From contig NW_003156757.1 of NCBI RefSeq assembly GCF_000003605.2, forward strand, positions 1,689 through 14,981: DNA of 13,293 nucleotides. The letters are read 5' to 3'. Of this stretch, positions 1-8,519 are shown one piece after another (positions within the stretch are counted from its first letter, which is position 1; each line of letters begins with the position of its first letter). The position numbers were made by a program, and so were the translations under genes. Below the pieces are notes generated by a model. It searched no databases, was not told where the DNA came from, and saw only the letters and a list, made by a program, of their open reading frames with translations. The stretch is from Saccoglossus kowalevskii (Eukaryota > Hemichordata > Enteropneusta > Harrimaniidae).

Positions 1-662
1 ATTCTCTAATTTTTGTAATTTTTAGTAAAAAGTGATATTTTCGACTTCTTGTTGAAAAACCACAAGTTTGATTGCTTTGATATTATACATATAGGTACCT
101 CAGGAGGACTGATCTCAGATTTGTTCATTTTGTGATGCTATCTTCAATTTTCTGATTGAAATGTGCATTGAACAGTGGAGCTATCTCAGCCGAGAGACTG
201 TTTTTTATAGCTGTTATATGAGAGTTCCAGAGAATATAATCATTACTCATAAAGTGCAACGACAACAAATCATAATAATGAAGAATAATGTTTATTTTGT
301 GAAAAAATATAATTACTATGCTAAAGGGTAATATTTCTGGTGATTTTGAGAACCATTTGCTGCTCCAGGAACAAATGTGCACCAATGTCATGCCTAATGA
401 GCACAAATTACCATAAATTACCATAAATTACCCTGTCATTTTAACACTCATAGTTGGTCATGTGATAAAAGTATATCACCTGATATCACTGATTGTTAGA
501 GTTGACAGATACTCTTGGCTGCTTCAGTTTGTGTATAATACGAGCTCATGACATCACTTGTATCACCCAGCTTTACAAAAAAGTGATAGGAGGTGATAAC
601 CTCATAATATCATGTTATCAGGTTACAAACTTTATGCTAAATTGTTATGTTTTGTTTTGTAG
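1..662 (+). other. Probable intron upstream of the terminal exon
   Basis: AT-rich sequence with stops in all plus-strand frames and no exon I can defend. It ends in a T/G-rich tract and TTTTGTAG at 655-662, which fits a 3' splice acceptor; a CTAA near 635 could serve as a branch point. A minus-strand reading frame at 125-424 (99 codons) has no recognisable motif and I treat it as chance. The intron call depends on the exon call that follows; the upstream exon and donor site would lie outside the window. Confidence 0.45.
406..432. repeat. Short tandem repeat, 10-bp unit, about 2.7 copies
   Basis: The unit AATTACCATA is repeated head to tail, with the last copy ending in CCC. It is a small local slippage product inside the presumed intron, with no visible function. 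Confidence 0.8.
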
Positions 663-806
663 AAATTACCAGAAGCTCAACATGCAAGAATGAATGAAAG
701 TATGAAAAAACAACAGCAGTTATTAAATTATCTGAAGCATGCCGCCGATTCACCACATGCAATATGGAAAGAGGAACCATTTCGGAAACCTGGTTACAAG
801 AAATAA
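663..806 (+). CDS. Probable 3'-terminal coding exon, protein family unknown
   Basis: An open frame of 47 codons starts directly after a pyrimidine/G-rich tract ending in TAG and runs to TAA at 804-806. The splice AG belongs to an in-frame TAG, so the frame opens exactly at the acceptor, as expected for a phase-0 exon. The peptide begins KLPEAQHARMNESMKKQQQ, a charged and glutamine-rich stretch likely to be helical or coiled coil, and ends with the basic, proline- and aromatic-containing tail SPHAIWKEEPFRKPGYKK. Its composition is far more protein-like than any other frame nearby, and it has a plausible 3' UTR behind it. There is no signal peptide or membrane segment in this piece. I do not recognise the family. 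The rest of the gene must lie upstream of the window. An alternative is a chance ORF next to an AG, but the unbiased composition argues against that. Confidence 0.6.
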   Translation, partial: KLPEAQHARMNESMKKQQQLLNYLKHAADSPHAIWKEEPFRKPGYKK

Positions 807-1300
807 GGATGATATAATGACTTCTTTGAGATTCAAATGAGTTAGCCTGCTGTCTATGGCAAAGTGGTATTAAAATTGCACAAACCTTCCCATCATTTGA
901 ACATGTGCATATGTAAAGGACTTATTCAGAATGTGTCCACATCTTTCTGGAATTAGCCGTGATATGTCAGAACTGCATTTAAGATGTGCACAATAACTGT
1001 ATGATACTATACACATACGCATCTGTATTTCAACAATGATAAATTTTGTAATTATTATTTTTGCTATATTCATGAATCTGGTGAATTTAAGGAATTTGAA
1101 TATATATTACCAAAGCGAAAACTAGTATTGTCAGGTCATTGCAATGTGTATTTCCAATTATATCAAGTAATAGAATTAAACCATGCATCGTTAGATAAAC
1201 AATAGTGCAAAAAATATCAGTACTATTAATAGTAAGAGTATATATATTTGTCAAGTTTTAGCATGGTTTATATGTAAAAGCAATAAAGCCATGGTGCTTG
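807..1300 (+). other. Probable 3' UTR of the terminal exon
   Basis: AT-rich, non-coding sequence between the stop codon at 804-806 and the polyadenylation signal at 1282. A minus-strand ORF at 870-1073 inside it has no features and is taken as chance. The extent is inferred from the signal only; the true cleavage site is not visible. Confidence 0.4.
1282..1287 (+). promoter_or_regulatory. Candidate polyadenylation signal AATAAA
   Basis: This is a canonical hexamer about 475 bp downstream of the stop codon at 806. It is followed within 10-40 bp by T/G-rich sequence (near 1300-1318), which would suit a downstream processing element. It is the most natural end for the transcript carrying exon 663-806, although AATAAA is common by chance in AT-rich DNA. 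Confidence 0.4.
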
Positions 1301-1600
1301 GTAATTGGTTTCTGTGTCAGATCAAGGAGTAACAAGCATTTTGTTTATTATGACCTGACTCAATCAAATGACCGTTACCATGGAAACACAGTGTAGACAA
1401 TGTCTCCCAGTTAGACTGCATGATTAAAAGACAAGCAGCTGAATTGTTTTTTTTTTCTCTTTTCAAAAACGTGTCAGAATGCAACAACTCAGCAGGAAGG
1501 GAATAATGGTGTTGCCCTGGAAACCGTTAGTTGCCATTCAGCTCGCTGTGAATTTAAATAGTTCTTAAAACGTCCTCAAAAAGAATTGATCACTGATCTT

Positions 1601-1626
1601 GATCAATGGTGATCAATGGTGATCAC
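1601..1626. repeat. Tandem GATCAATGGT pair in a GATCA-rich patch
   Basis: Two exact 10-bp copies followed by GATCAC, preceded by TTGATCACTGATCTTGATCA. The patch has local dyad symmetry (TTGATCA/TGATCAA). Probably local duplication; any protein-binding role is speculation. Confidence 0.6.
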
Positions 1627-2182
1627 TATGTGATAACACTTACACATAAGGGTCTTAAATGAAAAATCAAATATAAGATTAATAAGTCAACTATAGGTAA
1701 ATGTGCAATAATTATTTATTCAGGAAGTTAACAGTCAGATCATATATCATGATCAGGGTAACCCCATTTTCTTGACCTTGAAATTCTGAGCCACACTGAG
1801 ATACAATGATATCACCCTAAATAAGATTTCATTATTCCCTATTTTAATTCTAAATTTACTGCAATCATTATACTACTTTTATTAACTCATTTTCATACTT
1901 TTTTTAGATGATTATGCCACCATACAAATGGAATAAATTCTCCGTTGAGTTACTTGTAATTAGAATGGCCATGTTTTTTCTGTTATCATTGCATGGCTCT
2001 ATGCACGGAACTCCATTTCTCTGCTGACGACTGCAATTAAGTTACACATTCCAGCCTTTAGATATATGTAAAGTGTGTATATATAAAATCAATAACTTCA
2101 ATACCATCTATATTATTCCACACAATTTCTTTATAATACACTGATTTCCCTGGTGATTGCTGATTTCTTCAATCATAAAAAG

Positions 2183-2198
2183 TTTTTTTTTTTTTTTT
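2183..2198. repeat. Poly-T run of 16
   Basis: Homopolymer of 16 T. On the minus strand it would read as an A-tail, but no retroposon body, polyadenylation signal or target duplication is evident beside it, so I call it only a homopolymer. Confidence 0.8.
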
Positions 2199-2598
2199 AC
2201 TTCAGAGTTACGTTTAAAGCTAGCACTATTCATCATATGCCAATTCTGTTTTAATGATACCCATTTTTTTTTCTCTTTTAGTCATTTGTATTAACCTTTT
2301 GATTTTCTACCCCATGAGTCTTCATCATAAGTCGGGCAATCAGTCTTTTTTTTTCACAGTGTAGGCGCCAAAGTAGGAGCAAGATAGTAGGCAATTCTAC
2401 ACTCCTGGAGTGCCACTAATCTGTGTCTTAGAGAAAAGACGTCTAGTGTGGTGCTGTGCTGTTATAATGCCCATTGAGTTGGGCTCAGATGCTAGTTTCA
2501 TTCAAAACAATTTTAGTCTTCCCTGGGAATATCAAATTATCGAATTATGAGATGTGATTTGTACCAGTAGAACTGAAACTTAATTGTGACCTTTTGGC

Positions 2599-3018
2599 AT
2601 GTATATCCTTCAAATAGCTCTGATAGATGAGATTGCACACAAATCAGTTTTTTTTTTTTCTAAACTGAATAATATCAGTACATGCACTGTAATCAACAGG
2701 CACCTGGATATAACCAATTATAGAAATTGCATAATTTGCAGTGAGATACAATGTTGTGCATATAGAATAGAACTCCCATTTGTACTTTACTTCCTATTAA
2801 AACCTACACTTTTCCGCTTGTGCTGTAATGCGTGTCATTGCTGTGAATATACACCTGCTCAATTCAATAACATATTATTACTGCCAACCATGTTTAATTT
2901 CAACATACAAAATTTGGGATATGTTCATCTGGTAAATAATTCTTTTATAATTTATCCCTTCTATTTCAGCCTGTCTGTAGGTTATCATGCATTGAGCATA
3001 ACATGTTCTAATAAATAG
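2599..3018 (+). other. Doubtful 139-codon open frame, possibly part of a retroelement 3' region
   Basis: The frame runs from ATG at 2599 to TAG at 3016-3018. Its translation is rich in Ile, Cys, Phe and Asn, includes a run of Phe from a T-tract, and shows no domain or motif I recognise. That composition is what AT-rich non-coding DNA gives by chance. The one curious point is that the stop lies directly after an AATAAA (3010-3015) and is followed by a GTCT repeat, which is an end structure seen in some LINEs. I therefore keep it as a possible non-coding 3' segment of an old retroelement, not as a gene. Confidence 0.15.
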
Positions 3019-3030
3019 TCTGTCTGTCTG
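3010..3030 (+). repeat. AATAAA followed by (GTCT)n, a retroelement-tail-like structure
   Basis: AATAAA at 3010-3015 is followed after TA by three GTCT units and a final G (3018-3030). CR1/L2-like LINEs often end in a polyadenylation signal followed by short tandem repeats. No reverse transcriptase sequence is recognisable upstream, so the assignment is tentative. Confidence 0.3.
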
Positions 3031-4016
3031 AAAATTTCTTGGATTGTGCCTGCAGGATTTTTTTTTCATCTCTGACTTACTTTTATATCAAGCTTATTTG
3101 ACTTCTAATCAACTGTCTAATACAGGAGTTATTGTGAATTTCATGATTGTAGGAATTTGTTTTATATAAAAAATTTATGAATGTTTTATAAATTTCAAAT
3201 GACTGCTGAAAACAATATTAACAAATTACAATGTGTTTAAAGATACATGGCAGTGAATCGGTTGAGTACTGAAAAACCCATACAAAGAAAGACTAGTGTA
3301 TAATGGATGTTACCAAATGAGTGATATAAAGTTTTTGGCTTACCCGTAATAAAAAGAAGGGAAAGTCATAGTAGCGGCAAAATGTCGTCTGGCGGTGTCA
3401 TCATAAACTTTCTTTTGGGTGTGATAACTCAAATTATATTCAGCTGATTGATATCAAACTTGTATATATATGGTTAATATATAATGAAGAATTCTATGAT
3501 TTTCATGTGTTTTTTCCTTCAAATATTTTTTCATAATTTTCTTTGATTTTCTCATTATGTTGAATATTAATAATAAAAGGCGCCCTTTAACTTTTTGTTC
3601 ATTAACTTCAATGTTTAACTTTTTCAATGAATTTAATAACATGCATCTTCTAGAACTGTTCACTGACCATGGTCAATGGGGGTATCAATTAGGCTTAAAG
3701 CATTCAGCAAAATGGGGAGGGATGTGCAATCATAATTTCTAGCAATTTAGCTAAATTAATCAGGTTAATTGGTAAATTTTGTTCATCAAATCCATGATAA
3801 ATAAATTAACATTAGTGTTGATTTGGGGAATATATGGGTTCAGGTCATTCCACTGACATTAACAGTGTTGATAAAATCAGCATGTTTGTGTCTGTGTTTG
3901 CTGTACATAATAGCACACTACTTTACACCTGCTTTTGAATTCCTTTAAATTGTTTCTAACTTCCATATTTTTTCTACATTCCAACTTATATGCAAGGTTA
4001 ATCTGTATGTATGGTC
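3031..4016. other. Intergenic AT-rich DNA, no gene seen
   Basis: Frames at 3454-3663 (minus) and 3557-3742 (plus) overlap each other, are low in information and lack motifs. A slightly more GC-rich patch near 3370-3410 has no frame or repeat I can identify. No structural RNA was seen. Confidence 0.5.
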
Positions 4017-4077
4017 GACCTTCCCCACCATATGCTGTGATCTTCCCTACCATTTGTAGTCCATCTCTTCTTATGCA
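4017..4077. repeat. Degenerate left edge of the 42-bp satellite, about three 21-bp half units
   Basis: Three blocks of about 19-22 bp resemble the half units of the neighbouring array: one ending CCACCATATGCT, one starting GTGATCTTCCCTACC, and one ending CTTATGCA. They are clearly diverged, in contrast to the near-identical copies that follow. They suggest that the array grew from an older 21-bp monomer and that its left edge escaped homogenisation. Confidence 0.6.
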
Positions 4078-4425
4078 GTGATCTGCCCCACATATGTAAT
4101 GATATCCCCACGCTATGCAGTGATCTGCCCCACATATGTCATGATATCCCCACGCTATGCTGTGATCTGCCCCACATATGTCATGATATCCCCACGCTAT
4201 GCTGTGATCTGCCCCACATATGTCATGATATCCCCACGCTATGCAGTGATCTGCCCCACATATGTCATGATATCCCCACGCTATGCAGTGATCTGCCCCA
4301 CATATGTCATGATATCCCCACGCTATGCAGTGATCTGCCCCACATATGTCATGATATCCCCACGCTATGCAGTGATCTGCCCCACATATGTAATGATATC
4401 CCCACGCTATGCTGTGATCTGCCCA
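4078..4425. repeat. Minisatellite, 42-bp unit, 8 full copies plus a partial
   Basis: Units start at 4078, 4120, 4162, 4204, 4246, 4288, 4330 and 4372, and a partial copy starts at 4414. Each has GTGATCTGCCCCACATATGT in its first half and ATGATATCCCCACGCTATG in its second. The halves align as two 21-bp monomers with 13 of 21 positions equal, so the unit is an A-B dimer. Copies differ only at two positions: T(A/C)ATG in the middle and GC(A/T) at the end. The first and last full units share the TAATG variant while inner units have TCATG, as expected if the centre has been homogenised by unequal exchange or conversion. The unit is a multiple of three, so one frame stays open for 117 codons; I regard that as a by-product of period, not a gene. 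Confidence 0.97.
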
Positions 4426-4451
4426 TTCTAACCTATACAGAGCAAGCCATG

Positions 4452-4467
4452 TGTAGTTTAACTATGT
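4452..4467. repeat. Target-site duplication, left copy
   Basis: TGTAGTTTAACTATGT is identical to 4619-4634 and flanks the tRNA-derived SINE. A perfect 16-bp direct repeat is typical of insertion by LINE-type target-primed reverse transcription. Confidence 0.9.
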
Positions 4468-4478
4468 AAGCAAATAAC

Positions 4479-4492
4479 GCCGAATAAACGGC
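4479..4492 (-). other. Small hairpin in the SINE 3' tail
   Basis: Stem GCCG/CGGC with a six-base AT-only loop, near the 3' end of the element. In SINEs the 3' end is what the partner LINE reverse transcriptase recognises, so the stem could be part of that signal. This is inferred only from its position. Confidence 0.4.
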
Positions 4493-4538
4493 AAGGTAAA
4501 GACTATGTCTAATTATAGTAAACACGTACTGCGTGCGT

Positions 4539-4548
4539 GACTCGAACC
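4539..4548 (-). promoter_or_regulatory. RNA polymerase III B box of the SINE
   Basis: The minus strand reads GGTTCGAGTC, matching the tRNA T-arm/B-box consensus GGTTCGANTC at every position. With the A-box-like segment at 4574-4591 it forms a type 2 internal promoter at normal tRNA-like spacing. Confidence 0.8.
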
Positions 4549-4618
4549 GGCGCTCGCGTACGGCACCTAATCGCCTAGCTTCACGCCACTACACGTCTTC
4601 CCCTCGGCTACTGATTGC

Positions 4619-4634
4619 TGTAGTTTAACTATGT
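4619..4634. repeat. Target-site duplication, right copy
   Basis: Identical 16 bp to 4452-4467. The bases just outside both copies differ, so the repeat is exactly 16 bp long. Confidence 0.9.
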
Positions 4635-5447
4635 TCTATGTACCTGTGGCCATTGGAAGCATAGTTTTGGGATTTGAATAAGGAATTGGTGACAAACAAT
4701 TTAGGGCACTCAGTAAATCTCAAGAAAACCTTTTCTAGAAATTTGTTTCTGGAAAGTTTGGATTTTTTGCTCATGGTTTTGATTCAAATTTCTTTCCGCA
4801 GTATGTTTGACAGTAGAGTGTATTTTGGAGTCAAACTTGTTTTTCCTTGTAATTCATCAAACATGTATCAAAGAGAAGCCATGCTTATTGTAGACTGGAT
4901 TCAACCTCGTATATAGTTTATAACACTAATGAAAGAGATAAGGAGGAAGGAGTTTCTCAGTCTCAGTCTCAGTTTCAGTTGTGTCCGTTTCGAGAGGAAA
5001 GTCGTAGAGGTGAGCCCGGTGATTCAGGGTTGCCTTGTGGGTCTAAGTTTCAAATCACTGGTAAGTGAGCGTGAGGATCATTTTAGATAACTGCTCCGCA
5101 TTGCGACACTGTTAAAAAAAATACTAAGAACACAAATAATAGTACATCAAATATTGCCATTAATCTGGTTCATTGCAAGTACAAATAACTGCGTAATTGC
5201 AGACGTGAATGTAGACTGACTCCAGGGGTTCCGACAAGAATTCTGTTTTTACGATGCTGGAAATGCTTTGTAGGCAATGAATCATGCGGTTGCCCTCTAG
5301 AATGAAGTCAGCCACTGCATTCACAATGTTGGTAAGGTAGTAGTATATGAAACAGATTTTAGAAGTGCTTGGCTGAAATTAACATCACTGGGATTCTCCA
5401 ATTGCAAAGGCAACAGCAGGGTACATGCAGTATCCGGTTTAGTTGTT
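4635..5447. other. Non-coding stretch with a possible second SINE-like segment
   Basis: A plus-strand frame at 4674-4916 has no motif and starts without ATG, so I reject it. From about 4975 to 5115 the sequence becomes GC-richer and contains GTTTCAAATCAC (near 5048), which resembles a decayed B box, then a GC-containing segment and an A-run with AAAAAAAATAC (near 5113). This could be an old tRNA-derived SINE on the plus strand, but I found no target duplication. A CTCAGT hexamer repeat lies just before it at about 4957-4980. The remainder, 5116-5447, shows no gene. Confidence 0.3.
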
Positions 5448-5471
5448 AGTACTCCAAGCCTGTGGAGTACT
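5448..5471. repeat. Perfect inverted repeat, 9-bp arms with 6-bp loop
   Basis: AGTACTCCA and its exact complement TGGAGTACT are separated by AGCCTG. No surrounding gene gives it a context; it may be a chance palindrome or part of an old element. Confidence 0.7.
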
Positions 5472-6101
5472 GTTCGTCTCAGCCTGAAAATGCAAACTCA
5501 ATGAGTTCATGCCATTTCATCTGGACCATCACGTTTATGCGATTGACGCAATAGTAATATGTGGACGAATCTGAATGTGTTTGCATTTCAATTATTCCCG
5601 ATGATGCATTGATAATGTTTAGCTAGATAGTTTAATGATGTAGATATTTAGAGATTTCCCCTTGAAGTTCATATTTGAGAAGAACTGACTTATAAATGTT
5701 TTGGGTCTAGGTAATCTTACTCTATCTAGCTTTATAATTATCATGTTATTATTTTGATTATTATTTGTTGATCTCATCTGTAAGAGGCTGCCTAGTGCAC
5801 TGTTGATTGGTTGGTAAATATATAGAAAATAATGACAGAAGTTATTCTGAATTGGTCAGTGAGACCTTCCACTAATCCTGTCATTGTTAGTGGCAAAACC
5901 AGTATATCTAACAGACGATTCATCACTGCTGATGCAGGACTAGACAACGTAGATCTCCCCATGAGTCAAGCACCATTCTAAGTACAAGCCTGGAGGAATT
6001 GGTAATAAGAGATGATTTTCTAGCCGGGTGTCCGACCAAAATGGAACACAGCTATCCGGTTGTACAAGTACCGATATGGATGCTGGTTTTGTGATTGCGT
6101 A
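5472..6101. other. Non-coding stretch, no gene seen
   Basis: No credible frame on either strand. A GTACAAGTACC word near 6062-6071 may be an eroded relative of the 25-bp repeat that starts at 6102. Confidence 0.4.
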
Positions 6102-6432
6102 GTACATGTAGGTAACAACCAGGAGTGTACATGTAGGTAACAACCAGGAGTGTACATGTAGGTAACAACCAGGATTGTACATGTAGGTAGTAACCAGTAT
6201 TGTACATGTAGGTAACAACCAGGAGTGTACATGTAGGTAAGTAACCAATGAGGATTGTACACGTAGTTACAAATCAGTATGTTTTATGTAAGTGCTAACT
6301 AGGACTATATATGTAGAAACCAATCAGGATGTCACATGTAATTACCACCTAGGATTGTACAAGTTGTCACCGTGTAGGACTATATATGTAGGCATTATTA
6401 TGGACTATACATAAAGGTACCACCCAGGAATG
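6102..6432. repeat. Minisatellite, 25-bp unit, decaying to the right
   Basis: The unit is GTACATGTAGGTAACAACCA followed by GGAGT or GGATT. Clean copies start at 6102, 6127, 6152, 6177, 6202 and 6227. From 6257 onward the copies are increasingly diverged in both sequence and length (words such as GTACACGTAGTTAC, TATATGTAGAAACC, GTACAAGTTGTCACC) and fade out by about 6432. The array is thus young at its left end and old at its right. Overlapping frames on the minus strand (5940-6262) are artefacts of the repeat. Confidence 0.93.
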
Positions 6433-7220
6433 GACACAAATAAGAAAAAAATGCTGTTTCATCAAGACATTTCTCCTAAATTATATTTCTCAAAATATAG
6501 TTCTTATTTTAAAACGTTATCCATATGGTGAGAATTTATCGGATCATCTTATCAACCTCAAGCATTTCTGTAATTCCGGTGGTCATTTTGTTTGACTGAA
6601 CGCTCTTATTTAAATATATAACAGTTCCATAATGCTTGCTTTTTTCAGACCGGATTAGGAATTGCCGTATGCAAATGCAGTTGTAGACTCATGTCTCTAC
6701 ATACATTGCAACCAAACTGTACAACTACATTTTACATCATGTCATTTGACGTATCATATTCTGATTCAAAATGGCTCACTCATTTCAGTTTTGTTTACTA
6801 ATGAACTAAATTTACTTTTATTTACATTATATTGGATAAATGTTATTACTGCAATGTTTTCTTTTTCAATTCCCGAAACCTTTAGGTTTATTGTACTTGT
6901 AAATCAATATCCAAACCACGATACCATTTCAATAAACAATTCTTATTGATTTATAAATGCACATCACGTGTGTACACGTATGTAACACACTTATCTCATG
7001 GAAGGTACTTCATGCTTATCTCAAACAGTATTAACAATAAATAAATATACTTATACCATTCTTGGTCATGTGACCCATTGTTCTGGATGTTGGTTTATTT
7101 TAATAAATCCCCACACGTCTTTTTGTCATTATGCTAATTGTAAACTGGTCACACCTGTATTCATATGCAGATTGTAATTTCTACAGCTGCATTTATATGT
7201 TAAGTGTAATTGCTGCAGAT
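6433..7220. other. Non-coding AT-rich DNA, no gene seen
   Basis: A 95-codon plus-strand frame at 6662-6949 lacks a recognisable motif, and its hydrophobic, Ile/Leu/Phe-rich composition fits AT-rich chance reading. I see no splice-flanked exon, structural RNA or repeat. Confidence 0.4.
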
Positions 7221-7720
7221 ACTAGTAACTGTAGCCTGTTTTGTAAACCGCCATTGTCTTGGCTACGTAATTGTGACATATTTTATAAACAAACATTGTC
7301 TTAGCCACGTAACTGTAACATATTTCGTAAATTGACATTGTCTTAGCTACGTAATTGTGACATATTTTATAAAAAAACATTGTCTTAGCTACGTAATTGT
7401 GACATATTTCGTAAATCGACATTGTCTTAGTTACGTAATTGTGACATATTTTATAAACAAACATTGTCTTAGCTACGTAATTGTGACATATTTCGTAAAT
7501 CGACATTGTCTTAGCTACGTAATTGTGACATATTTTATAAACAAACATTGTCTTAGCCACGTAACTGTAACATATTTCGTAAATCGACATTGTCTTAGCT
7601 ACGTAATTGTGACCTATTTTGTAAACCGGCATTGTCTTGGTACGTAACTAGGACATATTTTGTAAAGCGGCATTGCCTTAGCTACGCAACTGTGACATTT
7701 TGTGATATTTTGTAAACCTT
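7221..7720. repeat. Minisatellite, 42-bp monomers in alternating A-B order (84-bp higher-order unit)
   Basis: Monomers begin with TGTCTTAGCTACGTAATTGT at 7255, 7297, 7339, 7381, 7423, 7465, 7507, 7549 and 7591; a 41-bp copy follows at 7633 and a decayed copy at 7674. The 3' part alternates strictly between type A (TTTATAAACAAACAT) and type B (TTCGTAAATCGACAT) over 7255-7590, giving four A-B dimers of 84 bp. The edge copies (before 7255, and 7591 onward) carry a third type, TTTGTAAACCGGCAT, which looks like the ancestral monomer. Dimers 1 and 4 also share a CCACGTAACTGTAAC variant absent from dimers 2 and 3. The open frames here (136 codons minus, 96 codons plus) exist only because 42 is divisible by three. 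Confidence 0.97.
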
Positions 7721-8519
7721 GCAACTTGACTAGGAGTTCTTCAGTTACAGTGCAACGTCTGGAGTTGAGTTGAGATAGGTTTCTTCCCCAATAATTGAAA
7801 ATGTTTGCCCACAGTATCAACCACAGAAGACAGAGCCTCTGTCGACAGAGCTATTGGATTTTCGAGGTTTCTGAAAAAAAAAATTGGTATTAGAAAGGTC
7901 ATGCTTATCGAATGTTATATATTGAATTATTCATGAGCAAATGACAAAGCATACAACTTTTCTATTTATGTAAATTAACATACATTCTTGTCTTGAAAAT
8001 CTGGCAGTGCAACTGTCTGCTGAATATTTCAATTTGATCGCTTCCTTTGTGGTATAAGTCGTGTCATGCGTTGTGGTCAGCATCTCGTTAACACACCCGG
8101 CATTTACATTCTAAATACACTCAAACTACTATTTATTTATTTATACACACATTCCTCATTTGTACAAATGATTAAACACACACTATTGTTACATAAAGTC
8201 GTGGTAATGAATATGGAAAGCTATAAACAGAATAGATGAATGCAAATGTAGGCGTTACCCTGTATATTTTACATATATGCGATCGTTTACTTTTTGAGTG
8301 TATCTTATCTATCGCGTCTTCTTAATAACACTACTTAAACCATATAATCTGTAAACATTGTACATAGCATTTTAGACTGGCATGTGATGTATTCGATTAG
8401 TGTCAAATGTACTTATTGCCCTTAATGATGTTGGTTGTGAATTCACCTGGGGCTTTCACTTAAATGTAGTATACTACTGCTGCATATAAGACATTGAGAA
8501 TAAGAATTTAGGTCACTTA
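7721..8519. other. Non-coding AT-rich DNA, no gene seen
   Basis: No exon-like frame, no structural RNA and no inserted element that I can bound. Short ATTT runs near 8131-8142 are simple sequence. Confidence 0.4.

Larger units (their letters stand above)
1301..2598. other. Intergenic AT-rich DNA, no gene seen
   Basis: No exon-like frame on either strand. Notable small items are a tandem pair GATCAATGGT at 1601-1620 continuing into GATCAC, set among other GATCA words, and a run of 16 T at 2183-2198 with further T-runs near 2265 and 2346. I see no terminal inverted repeats or target duplications here. Confidence 0.5.
4468..4618 (-). mobile_element. tRNA-derived SINE, 151 bp between target duplications
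   Basis: On the minus strand the element starts near 4618 with a tRNA-like head. An A-box-like segment lies around 4574-4591 and a perfect B-box core GGTTCGAGTC at 4539-4548, so RNA polymerase III could have transcribed it from inside. The head is GC-rich and stands out sharply from the AT-rich surroundings. Behind it lies an AT-rich tail of about 60 bp, which ends in a small hairpin (4479-4492, stem GCCG/CGGC) and then TTATTTGCTT, with no poly-A tail. Perfect 16-bp direct repeats on both sides mark the insertion. It codes for nothing and would have depended on a partner LINE for reverse transcription. A full tRNA cloverleaf does not fold well, so this is a SINE and not a working tRNA gene. 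I cannot name the SINE family. The intact target duplication suggests a fairly recent insertion. Confidence 0.85.

Noticed and set aside
125-424. Minus-strand frame of 99 codons
   Set aside because: Composition is typical of AT-rich chance reading apart from a short better stretch near its end; no splice sites or motifs support it.
2183-2198. Poly-T run as the A-tail of a minus-strand retroposon
   Set aside because: No polyadenylation signal, body or target duplication could be seen beside it.
4078-4431. A 117-codon repetitive open frame
   Set aside because: It exists because a 42-bp satellite unit is divisible by three and happens to lack stops; it begins at GTG, and there is no transcript signal.
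4539-4618. A functional tRNA gene
   Set aside because: The B box is good, but the arms do not pair into a cloverleaf, and 16-bp target duplications flank the whole unit, which marks a SINE.
6662-6949. A 95-codon plus-strand frame as a membrane protein
   Set aside because: The hydrophobic residues follow from T-rich codons; there is no ATG at the start, and no motif or splice context.
7222-7647. Long open frames on both strands with 14-residue repeats
   Set aside because: Same artefact of a 42-bp unit. Open frames on both strands over the same DNA show that the period and not selection keeps them open.
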